From Desulfovibrio sp. JC022 (GTDB taxonomy: Bacteria > Desulfobacterota > Desulfovibrionia > Desulfovibrionales > Desulfovibrionaceae), in the NCBI RefSeq assembly GCF_010470665.1, contig NZ_VOPZ01000004.1:248001-312000 (forward strand): DNA of 64,000 nucleotides, written 5' to 3'. The translations under genes and the position numbers were made by a program. Below are positions 52,519 to 61,470 of this stretch, piece after piece (position 1 is the first letter of the stretch; every line of letters begins with the position of its first letter). Below the pieces are notes generated by a model, which worked only from the letters and a program-made list of their open reading frames with translations, made no database searches and was not told where the DNA came from.

Positions 52519-53320
52519 AAAAATATATTTATTGCCCGTTCTGATCCTCTGCCTATGCCTACTGACAGGCTGCAAACAGCAGCCGAAGGTTATAGTGCCT
52601 CCTGTGCCTCCTCTTCCGGTGGAAGTTGCAAAGGAAAAAGCACCGCTGGGCAAAAAAGAAATACGGTTGAATGTAAGACTGACCCGCCAGCCGGACAAAC
52701 GGAAATTGCGCAAAGTCCGTTCCCAGAGCATGCCCACCGGAACCCGCATTTCCTATCCCGCCGGAGCGGACATCCTCCGTTTCCTGCAATATGATGAAGA
52801 GATCATTACCCTGCCCAAAATGCAGAGCACAAGGGACTTCAATATCATGCTGCTGACACGGGACCAGAATCCGCCACTGACCGTAAACGGCTACTCCAAC
52901 GTAACTTATGAACTCATGGAATCAGACCTGCCGAATGGGGCAATTCTGCTGGATTCATTCTACGGCACATTAAAAAAAGACGGGACTCTTTCCAAGACCA
53001 TGCTGCTTCCCACAGAAAGAAAAGATGTATTCAGAAAAGTACAGGCAGAAATAACTCCCAAAAGGCTCAGATTCAAACCGGTAATCAGGACCAATGTCCT
53101 GCCGGACTCAGAATACCATTACGTGATCCGGTTTCTAGGTAAAAAAGGAATGACTATCCTCTTTGAAATCCGCCATCTGGAAGGCGGCAGCCGTCCCAAA
53201 GTGGTCAGCCGCCAAACTTTGGAAATCCCGCTGGGTACCCCGCTGATTGAAATCAACGGGCACAGGTTTAAGGTCCATACGGCAACTACGGAATTTATTG
53301 ATATAGAAAGGTTGAGTTAA
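52493..53320 (+). CDS. Lipoprotein of the ligase/transglutaminase cluster
   Basis: A 275-residue protein with a lipoprotein signal (YLLPVLILCLCLLTGC, lipobox LTGC) and a Pro-rich linker (PPVPPLPVE). The rest is beta-rich with no recognised family. The ATG lies inside the ligase gene (26-bp overlap), so it is the last gene of the set. A periplasmic substrate or partner for the retropepsin-like and transglutaminase-like domains is possible. Confidence 0.72.
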   Translation: MLWTISDHKKIYLLPVLILCLCLLTGCKQQPKVIVPPVPPLPVEVAKEKAPLGKKEIRLNVRLTRQPDKRKLRKVRSQSMPTGTRISYPAGADILRFLQYDEEIITLPKMQSTRDFNIMLLTRDQNPPLTVNGYSNVTYELMESDLPNGAILLDSFYGTLKKDGTLSKTMLLPTERKDVFRKVQAEITPKRLRFKPVIRTNVLPDSEYHYVIRFLGKKGMTILFEIRHLEGGSRPKVVSRQTLEIPLGTPLIEINGHRFKVHTATTEFIDIERLS

Positions 53321-53324
53321 GCAC

Positions 53325-53411
53325 CCCTATCCCCAACTAGGGAGTGCAGAGGGGCTTAGCCCTTCTGCCCGCCGGAGGCGAAATCAAATTATCCAAAACG
53401 CGCGCAGCGCA
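53325..53411. repeat. Dispersed palindromic intergenic element, partial copy
   Basis: A hairpin GCAGAGGGGC/GCCCTTCTGC (53346-53355 with 53359-53368) is followed by the family end CGCCGGAGGC (53370-53379) and the tail AAAACGCGCGCAGCGCATC. It lies between the convergent lipoprotein and recJ genes and may also serve as a terminator, though no T-run follows. Confidence 0.65.
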
Positions 53412-53417
53412 TCAGCT

Positions 53418-55151
53418 TCACTGCCTTTTCCGAGTATAATCCCGAATAGTAAGCTCAATGGTAGGAATACCGTTGAACTTGTCGATCTTGGGAGAGAAGG
53501 CGAAACGCATGGTGGCCCCGATGAGTTCGGACCCAAGCTCTTCTGCCATGCGCCATGCCTTGGCGGGCATTTTGCGGGTCTTGTCAGTGTCGGTAATGGT
53601 AAGCTTGACGTGGGCTTTACCCATGGGTCTGCGTTCCAGCACTTCCACCGGAGGGGTGGTAAAAACAGGTTCCGGGTTACCCATGCCGAAAGGCTGCATG
53701 AGATCAAGCTCTTTGAGCAGTACGTAATCAATATTTTCCAGCGGCAATTCCCGGTCAACTTTAAGCGAGGCTTTAAGAGGCTCAGTGCCGATCTTATCAA
53801 TTACGGCCTGATCAAATCTTTCCCGGAACTCGGACAGCAGATCAGCCTTGAAGGACATCCCTGCCGCAAGCTTATGGCCCCCGAAATTAAGGAACAATTC
53901 GGACATGGAGGTCAGTCCTTCATGAATATGAAATTCCTTGATGGACCGGGCCGATCCCTTGACGACTCCGTCCTCTTCACAAAGCATGACCGTGGGACGG
54001 TAAAATTTCTCTACTACCCGTGATGCCACAATACCGATAATGCCCGGATGCCAGTTCTTGGAATAAAGCACCAGCCCGGCCCGGCTGTCCCTTTTGACAT
54101 GCTGCTCGGCCTGCGCAAGGGCTTCCTGTAAAATTCGTTCTTCCTCGGCCCGACGCTCAGAATTAAGCTCATCCAGAACTTTGGCAATGGGTCTTGCAGT
54201 TTCCATATCTTCAGCCATCAATAGCTGGAGAGCCTTGCCCGGATCGCCCATCCTGCCCGAAGCATTGATGCGCGGTGCCAGCCCGAAACCGACCTGTCCA
54301 GCCCCGATAGCCGCGAACATGTCGTACCCGCTGACTACTTTAAGCGCAGCCAATCCGGGCCGTTTTGCTTCTTTGAGCAACAGCAGCCCGTTCTTGACCA
54401 GAATACGGTTCGGTCCCTGAAGTTCCACCACATCGGCAATGGTTCCAAGGGCAACGTAATCCAGATAAGCCCGTACATCAGCAGGATCACCGGGCAGCAG
54501 CCTGTTGAGCTGGGCCATAAGCATAAAAGCCACGCCCACCCCGGCCAAAGTAGCGCAGGGGCAGTCCTCAAATGTCTGTCCGTTGTACTCGGTAAGGCGC
54601 GGGTTGCAGACAGCAGCCGCAGCAGGCAGCTCATCACCTTCCAAATGATGGTCTGAAACAACCACGGTCATGCCCAGTTCATTGGCAGCTGCTATTTCCG
54701 CATTGTTGGTGATGCCGCAGTCCACTGTTAAAAGCAGATCTATGCCCTGTTCGTGCAGCTTTTTAATCCCGTCCACATTAAGGCCGTAGCCTTCCTCCAG
54801 ACGGTTGGGCAGGTAGTGTTCACATTCATAGCCGCGGTCAGCTAGAAAGGTTTTAACCACGGCTGTAGAGGTCACTCCGTCCACATCGTAGTCACCCCAG
54901 ACAGCCATCTTCTTGCCTGCAATAAGACTGTCCGCAAGGACCTGTGCGGCCTGCTCAAGACCGGGAATTTCAGTAGGCTTGCAGAGGTTGCGCAAACCGG
55001 GAGAAAGGTAAAGGTCCATTTCAGCAGAACTCTGAAAGCCACGGTTCCATAAAATTTCCGCAAGAAGCTCGGTGATACCGAGTTCATCAGCAATAGCAGG
55101 TATGGAGGAGGGAAGTTCCTCCTCGCTTCTCAGCTTCCAGATTTTGGGCAA
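53418..55151 (-). CDS. recJ: Single-stranded-DNA-specific exonuclease
   Basis: A 5'-3' exonuclease of recombination and mismatch repair. The 577-residue protein shows GDYDVDG (86-92), TVDCGITN (142-149), SDHHLEGD (DHH 167-169) and, in the DHHA1 part, the GGHKLAAGMSF motif. The start is TTG 55151, with GGAG 6 nt upstream. It is the last gene of the run yicC-remA-gmk-pyrF-TPR-recJ, 23 bp after the TPR gene. Confidence 0.95.
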   Translation of the reverse strand: MPKIWKLRSEEELPSSIPAIADELGITELLAEILWNRGFQSSAEMDLYLSPGLRNLCKPTEIPGLEQAAQVLADSLIAGKKMAVWGDYDVDGVTSTAVVKTFLADRGYECEHYLPNRLEEGYGLNVDGIKKLHEQGIDLLLTVDCGITNNAEIAAANELGMTVVVSDHHLEGDELPAAAAVCNPRLTEYNGQTFEDCPCATLAGVGVAFMLMAQLNRLLPGDPADVRAYLDYVALGTIADVVELQGPNRILVKNGLLLLKEAKRPGLAALKVVSGYDMFAAIGAGQVGFGLAPRINASGRMGDPGKALQLLMAEDMETARPIAKVLDELNSERRAEEERILQEALAQAEQHVKRDSRAGLVLYSKNWHPGIIGIVASRVVEKFYRPTVMLCEEDGVVKGSARSIKEFHIHEGLTSMSELFLNFGGHKLAAGMSFKADLLSEFRERFDQAVIDKIGTEPLKASLKVDRELPLENIDYVLLKELDLMQPFGMGNPEPVFTTPPVEVLERRPMGKAHVKLTITDTDKTRKMPAKAWRMAEELGSELIGATMRFAFSPKIDKFNGIPTIELTIRDYTRKRQ

Positions 55152-55174
55152 AAGATTCTCCGTGAATTTTCTGG

Positions 55175-55999
55175 CTAGAAATCAATTTCAAGATCGGCAA
55201 TGGGGCCGGATTTATTCTGCTTCTTCTGAAAAGCATTCAAATCAATATTCAGGTCATCTTGCTCTTCAGAGATATAGCCATTGCCCTTAAGGTAGGACCA
55301 GAACATGATCCCTTCTTCCAGTTCAGGATTCAATTTCAAAGATTTCTTGATGTACTTGATACAATTATCAAACTCGCCCTTCTCATAGTATGCACGGGCG
55401 ATATTCAGGCAGAGGTTTTCATCATGCTTACTGATTTCCTCGGCCTTGTGATAATACTCAAGGGCCTGATCAATCATTCCATTACGGCGTAGATTGATAC
55501 CGAAATCATTAAAAAGATGTTTGTGCTGCGGCTCATAAATAGCCCCGATACCCACCAGCCTGCGGAAGACATCCTCCGCGCGCCCGGTTTCCCCGCGCTC
55601 AAGATAGGTCAGGCCAAGGCCGAAATTGGCCCGCACATTTTCTTCATCCACATCAATGGCATGCCCGAATTCATATTCCGCGCTGTAGCTTTCCCCGCTG
55701 GAGCGATGCCCTTCCCCGCGTTGAATGGAACCATCCAAAGATTCCATACTGGGTCGAACAACCTCAGCATAATACTCAGGTTCGGGATGGTAGTTATCGA
55801 GAAATGTATCCCGTTCCACCGTGAGTTTCGGACCGGAAGGGACATTGTTGCTGTTCAGAGGCTGCACTTCCAAAGCACCGTTTTCCCGCTCTTCAGCAAA
55901 CCAATAAGTTTTCTGCACGGTCTGACGGGTGGTGGTCCCGGTACCTACAGTTGATTCGGTGCAGGACGAAAAAACTCCGCTAATTCGATTGGCTGCCAT
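55175..55999 (-). CDS. TPR-repeat protein
   Basis: A 274-residue cytoplasmic protein. The first 60 residues (with TVQKTYWFAEERENG) are unlike TPR; about 105-240 hold three to four tetratricopeptide units (RANFGLGLTYLERGETGRAE, FNDFGINLRRNGMIDQALEY, CLNIARAYYEKGEFDNCIKY). It lies between pyrF (11 bp) and recJ. The N-terminus resembles proteins annotated as TPR-containing in Desulfovibrio, but the partner is unknown. Confidence 0.8.
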   Translation of the reverse strand: MAANRISGVFSSCTESTVGTGTTTRQTVQKTYWFAEERENGALEVQPLNSNNVPSGPKLTVERDTFLDNYHPEPEYYAEVVRPSMESLDGSIQRGEGHRSSGESYSAEYEFGHAIDVDEENVRANFGLGLTYLERGETGRAEDVFRRLVGIGAIYEPQHKHLFNDFGINLRRNGMIDQALEYYHKAEEISKHDENLCLNIARAYYEKGEFDNCIKYIKKSLKLNPELEEGIMFWSYLKGNGYISEEQDDLNIDLNAFQKKQNKSGPIADLEIDF

Positions 56000-56010
56000 A
56001 ACAACCCCTG

Positions 56011-56703
56011 CTAGGAATCCATTTCCGCTACAATCCTGCGCGCAGCATCCGCCGGATCATCAGCCCCGGTGATAGGTCTGCCGACCACGAGAAAATTGGA
56101 ACCGCGATCAACAGCCTGCGACGGGGTAACAACCCTGCGCTGGTCATCGGAAACAGATGCGGGACGAATGCCCGGAGTCAGTGCCAGAAAATCCTTGCCG
56201 CATTTTTCCTTAATAGCTTCCACTTCCAGCCCGGAGCAAACCACGCCGTCCAGTCCGGCCTGCGATGAAGCAAGGGCAAGATCAAGCACAGCGGAACCGA
56301 GTCCATCGGGAACCGGGAAAGGAATATCATCCTCGTCCATACTGGTCAGGATAGTGATCGCCATAAGCAACGGTCCTTCTCCGCCTGTCGCGCCTTCTGC
56401 GCGTCCTTCACGGGCGGCAATTGCCATACGTTCCCCGCCAAGAGCGTGCAGACTGAGCATGTCAGCCCCGGCGCGGGTAGCGGAACGCACCGCACCTTTC
56501 ACAGTATTGGGAATGTCAAAAAATTTCAGGTCCACAAAAACTTTAAAACCCATTTCTTTAAAACGGGTGATAATTTCAGGGCCTTCAGCGCAAAAAAGTT
56601 CCAGACCGACTTTCACCCACGGGGCCACGCCGCGTACTTTTTCAGCCATTTCAATCGCGCTCTGCGCATCCTTAAAATCAAGAGCTACTACTAATTCAGA
56701 CAT
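56011..56703 (-). CDS. pyrF: Orotidine-5'-phosphate decarboxylase
   Basis: Last step of UMP synthesis. The 230-residue TIM barrel has the catalytic tetrad region VDLKFFDIPNTV with D58, K60 and D63, and the phosphate-binding VVGRPITGADDP near the end. GGGAG lies upstream of the ATG, 10 bp after the gmk stop. Confidence 0.95.
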   Translation of the reverse strand: MSELVVALDFKDAQSAIEMAEKVRGVAPWVKVGLELFCAEGPEIITRFKEMGFKVFVDLKFFDIPNTVKGAVRSATRAGADMLSLHALGGERMAIAAREGRAEGATGGEGPLLMAITILTSMDEDDIPFPVPDGLGSAVLDLALASSQAGLDGVVCSGLEVEAIKEKCGKDFLALTPGIRPASVSDDQRRVVTPSQAVDRGSNFLVVGRPITGADDPADAARRIVAEMDS

Positions 56704-56713
56704 ATTACTCCCA

Positions 56714-57346
56714 TTATTCCCATGTACTTAAAATACTTTCAAGAAGTCCCGGATTACTACAGGGACGGTTTTTCCCGGCAAGATAGATGGCCCGCAGTTC
56801 TCCGTAAGCTTTTTCCAGATCGTCATTTACGATCCAGTACTCAAACTTCGGAGCGGAAGCCATTTCCTTCATGGCATTGAGCATGCGGCGGTTAATGACA
56901 TGATCGGTATCTGTATTCCTACCTTCAAGCCGCTTACGCAACTCACTGTAGGATGGAGGCATCAAAAACACGAAAATCCCTTCGGGCATTGATTCCATCA
57001 GCTGCATGCAGCCCTGAAAATCAATGTCAAAAAGGATATCCATGCCTTTAAAGAGCATCTTTTCTACCGGCTTTTTAGGGGTGCCGTAAAAATTGCCATG
57101 GACCTCGGCCCATTCTGCGAATTCCCCGGCTTCCAGCTTTTCATTAAACTCATCAACGCTGTGAAAAAAGTAATCCTTGCCGTCCACCTCACCTTCACGC
57201 GGATCGCGGGTGGTGCAGGAAATGGAAAAACCCACCTGCGGAAATTCTTCACGCAGCTTTTTTACCAAAGTACTTTTCCCGGTACCGGAAGGAGCGCAGA
57301 TAACCAGTACCTGCCCTTTTCTTTCCGGGATAAGGATATCAGTCAT
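56714..57346 (-). CDS. gmk: Guanylate kinase
   Basis: Phosphorylates GMP to GDP. In the 210-residue protein the P-loop is [10 protein letters not shown] (18-27), and the GMP-binding region includes [24 protein letters not shown] lies upstream of the ATG. The start overlaps the end of remA by 8 bp, giving the common yicC-remA-gmk order. Confidence 0.95.
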   Translation of the reverse strand: MTDILIPERKGQVLVICAPSGTGKSTLVKKLREEFPQVGFSISCTTRDPREGEVDGKDYFFHSVDEFNEKLEAGEFAEWAEVHGNFYGTPKKPVEKMLFKGMDILFDIDFQGCMQLMESMPEGIFVFLMPPSYSELRKRLEGRNTDTDHVINRRMLNAMKEMASAPKFEYWIVNDDLEKAYGELRAIYLAGKNRPCSNPGLLESILSTWE

Positions 57347-57599
57347 TTTCTACCTCCTCGGAAGTGTAACGGTGACCGATTGTTTCCGCCTGAATTGCCG
57401 AAAGAATAACATGATTGGAATCGGTAACAATAATGGAACGGGTTTTACGTCCCTGAGTGGCATCCACCAATCGCCCTTCCTGCCTTGCGTCCTCACGCAA
57501 TCTGCGCATGGGCGAGGAGGAAGGGTTGACGATGGTGATGACGCGGCTTGAAACCACGTAGTTACCGAAGCCGATATTTAGTAGTGTCTGCTTCTGCAT
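57339..57599 (-). CDS. RemA-like DUF370 regulatory protein
   Basis: An 86-residue DNA-binding-type protein ([41 protein letters not shown]). In Bacillus RemA activates matrix genes by binding repeated DNA sites as an octameric ring. In proteobacteria this small gene is usually found between yicC and gmk, as here, 9 bp after yicC. Confidence 0.88.
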   Translation of the reverse strand: MQKQTLLNIGFGNYVVSSRVITIVNPSSSPMRRLREDARQEGRLVDATQGRKTRSIIVTDSNHVILSAIQAETIGHRYTSEEVEND

Positions 57600-57608
57600 C
57601 GGAAAAAA

Positions 57609-58490
57609 TTACTCGATATTTTGAACCTGTTCACGGCATTTTTCAAGCTCGGCCTTAAACTCGACTACAATCCTGCTAACTTCGGAGTCCTGACATTTGT
57701 TACCGCAGGTGTTGATTTCCCTGAAAGTTTCCTGCAACAGGAAATCAAGGCGTTTACCGGCATCTTTGTTGCCGCGCAGAACTTCGAAAATACGTTCAAG
57801 GTGAGCATCAAGTCTTGTGATTTCCTCGGAAACATCAAGCTTGTCGGTCAAAATGGAAACTTCCTGCACCATACGGTCTTCAATGTATTCCGCGCCGAGA
57901 TTTTCCATGTTGCCCTTAACTCTTTCAATCAGAGCTTCACGCTTGGCTACGAGAATTTCAGGGATCTTGACTTTAACCTGCTCAGTGTATTCCTTAAGCA
58001 GGGTAAAACGCTCTTCAAGGTCACGAACAAGGTCATTGCCTTCGTCTTGTCTGGATTCCTTCCAGTTTGCCAGAGCCTTTTCCAGACCTTCACTGATGGA
58101 TTTAGCCATCTGCGGGTCAGGTTCGCTGGAAGCATCACGCCACAGGCCGGAAATGCTGAAAAGTCTATTGTAATCCGGAGTGAATTCCACACCGTCTTCA
58201 GTTGCCATAGCTTTAAGCTGGTCAAGCATAGCTGTGGCCTGCAATCTATTCAGGCTGATGCCCAGCAGTTCGGTGCTGAAAACTTCAAGGTTAAGGGAAA
58301 GGTCAACACGACCACGTGAGCCGTATTTGCGAACAATCTTTTCCCAGCGGGATTCATAGCCGCGCAGGGAGTTGGGCAGACGCCATTTCAAATCCAGAAA
58401 ACGGGAATTAACGCTACGGATTTCCCAAACATGGCTCCACTTGTCTTCGGTAGTCTCAGCGCGACCAAATCCAGTCATACTTACGGGCAT
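57609..58490 (-). CDS. yicC: YicC-family endoribonuclease/adaptor
   Basis: A 293-residue protein with the family opening MPVSMTGFGRAE and the C-terminal FREINTCGNKCQDSEVSRIV. YicC proteins are ribonucleases that affect sRNA and mRNA decay in E. coli. GGAG lies 8 nt before the ATG. First gene of the yicC-remA-gmk-pyrF group; a dispersed repeat lies just upstream. Confidence 0.92.
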   Translation of the reverse strand: MPVSMTGFGRAETTEDKWSHVWEIRSVNSRFLDLKWRLPNSLRGYESRWEKIVRKYGSRGRVDLSLNLEVFSTELLGISLNRLQATAMLDQLKAMATEDGVEFTPDYNRLFSISGLWRDASSEPDPQMAKSISEGLEKALANWKESRQDEGNDLVRDLEERFTLLKEYTEQVKVKIPEILVAKREALIERVKGNMENLGAEYIEDRMVQEVSILTDKLDVSEEITRLDAHLERIFEVLRGNKDAGKRLDFLLQETFREINTCGNKCQDSEVSRIVVEFKAELEKCREQVQNIE

Positions 58491-58501
58491 TAAAAATCTC
58501 C

Positions 58502-58612
58502 TTGCCTCCGGCCGCTCTACCGAGGGTCTCTCCGAGGGCCAGAGAAACTTTTTGAAAAAAGTTTCTCTGGACTCTTCAAAAACTTTTATCGGGCTTCGCC
58601 GGGGTTCTTTAA
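58502..58612. repeat. Dispersed palindromic intergenic element with strong hairpin
   Basis: The end GCCTCCGGCCGC (58504-58515) is followed by a perfect 15-bp stem CCAGAGAAACTTTTT/AAAAAGTTTCTCTGG (58539-58553 with 58556-58570) and ACTCTTCAAAAACTTTTATC, GGCTTCGCC. The same sequence is present in reverse orientation at 61289-61363, so the two copies flank mtaB and the helicase gene. Confidence 0.75.
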
Positions 58613-58614
58613 AT

Positions 58615-59904
58615 TTATTTTATTTTTACCGTCAGGCTGCCGTCTTTGGCTGCTATCGGTTTAACTTCGACTAAGTCACGAGGCACTTCGTTTTCGAATT
58701 CGTCTTCCAGAATGCAGGTGGAATAGAATTCACAGATGCCCTTATTTTTATTTTGGAAAAGGACTTTCAGTGAGTCCATTTCTGAAATTTTTTGCAGGAA
58801 TTCCTGCTTCTTTTCTTCTACCAATTCGCGCAGAATCCGGCCCCGTTCCTTTTTGGTGGGTCCGTCAAGCTGCCCTTTCATGGAAGCGGCTATGGTTCCC
58901 GGACGCACAGAGTACGGAAAAACGTGCGCATAAGATAGAGGAAGTTTGCGGCAAAATTCAAGAGTATTCTTGAATTCTTCTTCGGTTTCTCCGGGAAAAC
59001 CGGTCAGGATATCCGCTCCAAGCCCAAAAACAGGCCATATATCTTTGAGCTTATCCAAAAAGACCAACACATCTTCCGGTTTATAATGACCTCTGCCCAT
59101 GCGCTTAAGCACTTGGCGATCACCGCTTTGCAAGGAAAGATGAAGTTGCGGACAGATCAGTTTGGACTTGGAAAAGATTTCCAGAGCACGCTCTTTAAGC
59201 TGGCCCGGTTCAAGAGAACTGATGCGCAGCCTTGCGCGCCCGCCCCACTCTGTTCCGAACTCATCTTCAATGCGCTCCATGAGATCCCAGAAATCAATAC
59301 GCTCTTCAAATTCGCGTCCATAGTGGCTGAGGTTGATGCCGCTGATAATCATTTCGCGGAATCCTGCTTCAAGCAAACGGGAGATTTCCTTAAGCACGTC
59401 GTCGACGGCACGACTCACGCTCGGCCCTCTGGTTATAGGCACGATGCAATAGGTGCAACGATGGGAACAGCCGTCCTGAACTTTGACCACAGCCCTTGAG
59501 CGTTCGTAATCTTCAATTTCAAAAGGCTGAAATATTGTTGTCTCTTTGGAATTTTCAGGTCCATCTTCAAGTTTGAGCAACTCGAATTTGCGCTCCTGCG
59601 GAATTACGTCGGCCACGCCGGGAAGTTCAGAAAGTTCCTTGGCAAAAACCTGTGCGGCACATCCGGAAATAATAATTTTGCCTTCAGGGTTACGGCGATT
59701 TATGCCCCGCACGGTCTGGCGCAGGTCGCGCAGGGCCGCAGCTGTCACAGCGCATGAGTTGATCACAATCTCATGAGCCTCAGCATCATTTTCCGCCTGC
59801 TCATACCCCATGCTCAGCCAGCGTTCGCGTACAGATTCGCTTTCGTATTGGTTGATCTTGCAACCTAAAGTGGTAATCCAGAATTTCTTCATAACCATGT
59901 CCAT
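58615..59904 (-). CDS. mtaB: tRNA t6A37 methylthiotransferase
   Basis: A radical-SAM enzyme that adds a methylthio group to t6A37 in ANN-decoding tRNAs. The 429-residue protein shows the N-terminal cluster cysteines in TLGCKINQYES, NSCAVT and ISGCAAQ, and the SAM cluster CSHRCTYC. The C-terminal TRAM-like part is short. ATG 59904 is chosen because GGAG lies 8 nt upstream; a start 7 codons earlier has none. It is downstream of the helicase gene by about 40 bp and ends before a repeat. Confidence 0.9.
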   Translation of the reverse strand: MDMVMKKFWITTLGCKINQYESESVRERWLSMGYEQAENDAEAHEIVINSCAVTAAALRDLRQTVRGINRRNPEGKIIISGCAAQVFAKELSELPGVADVIPQERKFELLKLEDGPENSKETTIFQPFEIEDYERSRAVVKVQDGCSHRCTYCIVPITRGPSVSRAVDDVLKEISRLLEAGFREMIISGINLSHYGREFEERIDFWDLMERIEDEFGTEWGGRARLRISSLEPGQLKERALEIFSKSKLICPQLHLSLQSGDRQVLKRMGRGHYKPEDVLVFLDKLKDIWPVFGLGADILTGFPGETEEEFKNTLEFCRKLPLSYAHVFPYSVRPGTIAASMKGQLDGPTKKERGRILRELVEEKKQEFLQKISEMDSLKVLFQNKNKGICEFYSTCILEDEFENEVPRDLVEVKPIAAKDGSLTVKIK

Positions 59905-59947
59905 ATTATCCGCTCCTTTTATCATGGAGCCTTAAGATATAAAACTA

Positions 59948-61261
59948 TTACTTTTTATGCGGGGTGTTACGCTTTCTTCGTCCTTTCTTATCCGAGGAGT
60001 TGCGCTTTCTTCCTTCTTTTTTGTCCGATCCGTAACGCTTTCTACCTTCTTTTCTATCCGGTCCATTGCGCTTTTTGCCCTCTTTTTTATCCGAAGAAGA
60101 TGAAGAGAAATCAGACTTGGGAGCGTTGTAATTGAACTGATCCAGATAAAGAAGCTCCAACCCACAGCCTAGACCTTCTTCAATTTCAGCAAGACGGGTC
60201 TTTTCTTCATTTGCAACAAAAGTATAGGCAGTGCCTTTAGCATCAGCCCGTCCTGTCCTGCCCGTGCGATGGACAAAAATTTCCACATTGTCGGGCATGT
60301 CATAATTTATGACGTGAGTGATGTTTGAGCAGTCGATGCCTCGCGCAGCAAGGTCAGTGGCAACAAGGATAGAGAATTCCCCGTTCTTAAAGCCTTCAAG
60401 GGCACGATTACGCTTGCTTTGGGAAAGATCACCATGCAGGTCCGCAGCAGGCAACCCATCCTTTATTAGCCGCAGAGCAAGCCTTCTGGCCCAGCGTTTG
60501 GTACGCACAAAAATCAGCACCCGCTCATAAAAAATTTCCATTAGCAGATTTTTTAGAAAACTCTGTTTCAAATGCAAAGGAACGGGACAGCAAAAATGCT
60601 TAACTCCGTCCGCGCTGACTGTAACTGCCACTCGCACCACTTCCGGGTCATTCAGGATAGTCTTGGAAAGCGTGCTGATTTGATCAGGCATGGTAGCGGA
60701 AAACATCAAATTCTGTCGCTTTGCCGGAAGACTGGAAAGCACCTTCTCCACTTCGTCCATAAACCCCATATCAAGCATATGATCCGCTTCATCCAAGATA
60801 AGGGTATCTACATGGGAAAGATCTATTTCACCACGCTCCAGCAGATCGAGCAGCCTTCCGGGAGTGGCATTGACCACGGTAGCCTTCTTGACCTCTTTGG
60901 CCTGCTTGCCGATTCCCGCGCCGCCATAAACAGCAGCACTGCGAATTCCGGTCTGCCTGCCCAACTCAATGAATGTTTCATGAGTCTGCATAGCCAGTTC
61001 ACGGGTGGGTGAAAGTATCAACACCCGAACCGGACCACGTTTCGAGGCTTCTTGATCGAGCAAACGCTGCAGCACAGGCAGCGCGAAAGCGGCAGTCTTA
61101 CCTGTACCGGTCTGGGCAAGGCCCATGACATCACGTCCTTCAAGCACAGCTGGAATAGTCTTCACCTGCACAGGGGTGGGTACTTCATATCCGGCACTGC
61201 GGATGCCCGAGACAAGGCGCATGTCAAACTGGAATTGATCGAAACTCAAATAGGAATCCAC
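59948..61261 (-). CDS. DEAD-box RNA helicase with basic repeat tail
   Basis: A 437-residue helicase of the RhlE/CsdA type. The Q motif region is QFDMRLVSGIRSAGYEVPTPVQ; motif I is AQTGTGKT (49-56), motif II DEAD, motif III SAT, and motif VI HRTGRTGRA. From about 375 the tail repeats a KKEGRKRNxSD-like unit four or five times, giving a highly positive, disordered RNA-binding region. Likely role: RNA remodelling in ribosome assembly or cold adaptation. The gene lies between two inverted copies of a dispersed repeat. Confidence 0.92.
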   Translation of the reverse strand: MDSYLSFDQFQFDMRLVSGIRSAGYEVPTPVQVKTIPAVLEGRDVMGLAQTGTGKTAAFALPVLQRLLDQEASKRGPVRVLILSPTRELAMQTHETFIELGRQTGIRSAAVYGGAGIGKQAKEVKKATVVNATPGRLLDLLERGEIDLSHVDTLILDEADHMLDMGFMDEVEKVLSSLPAKRQNLMFSATMPDQISTLSKTILNDPEVVRVAVTVSADGVKHFCCPVPLHLKQSFLKNLLMEIFYERVLIFVRTKRWARRLALRLIKDGLPAADLHGDLSQSKRNRALEGFKNGEFSILVATDLAARGIDCSNITHVINYDMPDNVEIFVHRTGRTGRADAKGTAYTFVANEEKTRLAEIEEGLGCGLELLYLDQFNYNAPKSDFSSSSSDKKEGKKRNGPDRKEGRKRYGSDKKEGRKRNSSDKKGRRKRNTPHKK

Positions 61262-61288
61262 CCAAAACTACGCCAATTTACAAACTAA

Positions 61289-61399
61289 AACAGCGAAGCT
61301 TAATAAAAGTTTTTGAAGAGTCCAGAGAAACTTTTTTCAAAAAGTTTCTTTGGCCGCCGGAGGCGAAATATTTTCAAACAAGAGCGCGAAGCGCATAAA
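61289..61399. repeat. Dispersed palindromic intergenic element, inverted partner
   Basis: GCGAAGCTTAATAAAAG and TTTTTGAAGAGT lead into CCAGAGAAACTTTTTTCAA (61322-61340) with its pairing arm AAAAGTTTCTTTGG, then GCCGCCGGAGGC (61354-61365) and the tail AGAGCGCGAAGCGCAT. It is the reverse complement of the copy at 58.5 kb. Confidence 0.75.
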
Positions 61400-61430
61400 A
61401 ATAAAAAAGCGCGCCCCTTGCGAGGCGCGC
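61398..61430 (-). terminator. Rho-independent terminator
   Basis: GCGCGCC (61409-61415) pairs with GGCGCGC (61424-61430); on the minus strand TTTTTTATTTTT follows. It ends the methyltransferase transcript. Confidence 0.85.
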
Positions 61431-61470
61431 GGATCATTATATATTTATGATGTCGTGTAAAGCGTTGAAT

